Part shown: in pieces, positions 4,190 to 5,664 of the stretch
How positions within the stretch are numbered: position 1 is the stretch's first letter
How the letters are laid out: each line of letters starts with the position of its first letter
Assembly (NCBI GenBank): GCA_001873585.1
Contig: MNZL01000082.1
Span: 1-5,664, forward strand
Source: Rhodobacterales bacterium CG2_30_65_12
GTDB lineage: Bacteria > Pseudomonadota > Alphaproteobacteria > Rhodobacterales > Rhodobacteraceae
Length of the DNA stretch: 5,664 nt
Direction: 5' to 3'
The notes under the pieces: model-generated
What the model was told of the DNA's origin: nothing
What the model saw: only the letters and a program-made list of their open reading frames with translations
Database searches by the model: none
Program-made: the position numbers and the translations under genes

Positions 4190-5554
4190 TCAGGCCTTTT
4201 CGCCGTCGGGTTTCACCCAGATTAGCAGAATGAGCCCGAGAAGAAACAGCCCGATGAGGGGCGATACGCCGATCCGCGCCGATCCCGTCCACGTGGTGAC
4301 AAGGCCGATCAGCGCCGGCGCCATGAACGAGGTGGCCCGGCCTGACAGGCCGTAAAGGCCAAAGCTCTCGGTCGGCGCAGCCAGGTCGGCATGGCGCACC
4401 ATCAGCGTGCGGGATGCGGCCTGAAGCGTGCCGCCCATGCCGCCGATCACGATGCCGCAGGCGAAGAAGATAACATCGGGGATGGTCGAACCCTCGGCCA
4501 AGGGAAGGCCAAAGATCGCCTCGCGCGACATGAACAGGATCACCACGATCACTCCCGTCAGCCCCAGGATCGCCCCGACGATCACCGGTTTCGGCCCGAG
4601 CCTCGCGTCGAGTTTGCCACCTGCCCAGGAAAACAGCGCGGCGGCGAGGCCGGAGACGATGCCGAAAACGCCTACCGTCACGATTGACCAGTCGAGCACC
4701 AACGTGGCGTAGACGCCGCCAAAGCCGTAAAGCCCGTTGAGCGCGTCGCGGTAGAACATCGACGATACCAGGTAGGATGAGAGCGAGCGCTTGTGCGAAA
4801 GGCCCTTCACCGAGCGCAGCAAAAGCCGCATCGCCGCGCCGAAGGACCAATGGCCGGCGGGCCCGGTATCGCGCACCCAAAGCGCATAGGGAACCATGAA
4901 GACGGCGAACCAGAGCGCCGTGAACGGGCCGACGATCCGCGTGCCCTCGCGCGCGCCGGCGTCAAGCAGGCCAAGCCCCGGTTCCAGCCCCACCAGCGTG
5001 CGCCCGCCCGGCTGCTCCATGAACAAGACCAACATGATCGCCAACGCCACCAGCCCGCCGATATAGCCAAAGGCAAACCCCGAACCCGAGACCTTGCCCA
5101 CGTTTTCGTCAGCGACGAGGCCGGGGAGCTGCGAATTGATGAAGATCAGCGCAAACTCCGCGCCAATGAAGCCGATACCGAAGGCGGTGAGCATCGCCCA
5201 CATGTTCGAGCCGTCTGGATCGGTAAACCACAGTGCCGAGGCCCCGGCCACGTACAGCACCGAAAAGCCGAGAATCCAGGGTCGACGCCGCCCGGTGCTG
5301 TCGGCCATCGCCCCCATCAGCGGCGCGCCGAGGCCGATGATGAGGCCAGAGACGGTGAGCGCGAGCGACCAGAGCGCCTGCGCCTCGGCATCAGCCGCCT
5401 TCTCGTCAAGCCCGGTGGCTAGAAACCAGGCCGCCGCGACCGAAGCGAAGAACGGGCCGAAAACGAAGGTGACAAGCAAGGTATGGTAGGGCTGACTTGC
5501 CCAATCGAACCACCACCAGCCCCAAACGCGCTTTTTCTCGGATATTTCTGCCAT
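4190..5554 (-). CDS. MFS transporter, UMF1/Atg22-like family
   Basis: This is a 454-aa multi-pass inner-membrane carrier with about twelve hydrophobic segments. The N-terminal WGWWWFDWASQPYHTLLVTF (about 11-30) is the family signature (usually W.L.DWA...). The MFS loop 2-3 motif is present as GAMADSTGRRRPW (about 81-93). FINSQLPGL (about 138-146) and the late SRTLMVRHADLAAPTESFGL (about 381-400), continuing YGLSGRATSF (to 410), match the UMF1 pattern '...SR....R......E.FG.YGLSG.A.....'. The substrate is unknown for bacterial UMF1 proteins; fungal Atg22 exports vacuolar amino acids, so amino-acid or peptide efflux is only a guess. It is the first complete gene of the run into mepA (5-bp gap), which could hint at cell-wall fragment handling, but nothing in the sequence proves this. 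The upstream ribosome site (AAGG, 9 nt away) is modest. Confidence 0.88.
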   Translation of the reverse strand: MAEISEKKRVWGWWWFDWASQPYHTLLVTFVFGPFFASVAAAWFLATGLDEKAADAEAQALWSLALTVSGLIIGLGAPLMGAMADSTGRRRPWILGFSVLYVAGASALWFTDPDGSNMWAMLTAFGIGFIGAEFALIFINSQLPGLVADENVGKVSGSGFAFGYIGGLVALAIMLVLFMEQPGGRTLVGLEPGLGLLDAGAREGTRIVGPFTALWFAVFMVPYALWVRDTGPAGHWSFGAAMRLLLRSVKGLSHKRSLSSYLVSSMFYRDALNGLYGFGGVYATLVLDWSIVTVGVFGIVSGLAAALFSWAGGKLDARLGPKPVIVGAILGLTGVIVVILFMSREAIFGLPLAEGSTIPDVIFFACGIVIGGMGGTLQAASRTLMVRHADLAAPTESFGLYGLSGRATSFMAPALIGLVTTWTGSARIGVSPLIGLFLLGLILLIWVKPDGEKA

Positions 5555-5604
5555 GCCCCAACCTTTTGCGATTGACGAAACAGGAAATCGTTGGGCGGGG
5601 CAAG

Positions 5605-5664
5605 CTACATCTCCGGCGGCCAGGGGCGCTCGGCTTCGGCGGCGATCCAGGCGCGCACCCAGCC
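5605..5664 (-). CDS. C-terminal end of an unrecognised protein (partial)
   Basis: The - strand frame gives 19 codons ending AERPWPPEM with a TAG at 5607-5605; the rest is beyond the right edge. Arg/Ala/Trp-rich composition and G/C-rich third positions suggest real coding, but the piece is too short to assign a family. It lies 50 bp upstream of the MFS start on the same strand, so it may be the preceding gene of the same unit. Confidence 0.45.
   Translation of the reverse strand, partial: GWVRAWIAAEAERPWPPEM

Noticed and set aside
4185..4880. The mepA frame stays open for 232 codons upstream of 4184.
   Set aside because: It lies wholly inside the MFS gene in another frame and gives an arginine-rich, low-complexity translation. 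The lipoprotein signal peptide starting at 4184 marks the real start.
4793..5422. Open + strand frame opposite the MFS gene.
   Set aside because: His/Arg/Gln-rich shadow translation antisense to a well-supported membrane carrier.

Overview
The window looks like chromosomal DNA of an alphaproteobacterium, most likely Rhodobacterales. It is GC-rich with strongly G/C-ending codons. The protein set (a UMF1-type MFS carrier, a lipoprotein MepA, a phytase-like esterase, a VUT/YhhQ transporter and ArfB) reads like that order. The lineage is an inference from protein style, not from a marker gene.

Left edge, bases 1-851: a decayed insertion-sequence scrapyard. The last 56 codons of an IS66-family transposase run off the left edge on the + strand, and the element seems to end at about base 188 with a GTAA-type terminus. 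It abuts the broken remains of two different IS256-family (mutator) transposases on the - strand. These are joined head to tail near base 510 and both carry frameshifts or deletions. A short spacer (852-981) with no assignable gene follows.

Bases 982 to the right edge: an ordered, co-directional block, all on the - strand and so transcribed from right to left. In transcription order it contains the tail of an unrecognised gene, a UMF1/Atg22-like MFS transporter, mepA (penicillin-insensitive murein endopeptidase, here with a lipobox), a secreted phytase-like esterase-domain protein, a YhhQ-type queuosine precursor transporter, a non-coding or leader stretch of about 250 bp, and arfB (ribosome-rescue peptidyl-tRNA hydrolase). 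The MFS-mepA gap is 5 bp and mepA overlaps the phytase-like gene by 28 bp, so these three are probably co-transcribed and translationally coupled. yhhQ lies 91 bp further on and may be part of the same unit.

The most interesting stretch is 1405-1655, between yhhQ and arfB. It has a consensus Shine-Dalgarno in front of a 13-codon ORF, a CACCTCC segment that can pair perfectly with that Shine-Dalgarno, and then a strong intrinsic-terminator-like hairpin ending only 34 bp before the arfB start codon. This could be a small RNA, or an attenuating leader controlling a ribosome-rescue factor. Both readings are inferences from sequence. I found no CRISPR array, tRNA, rRNA or clear new multi-gene system.
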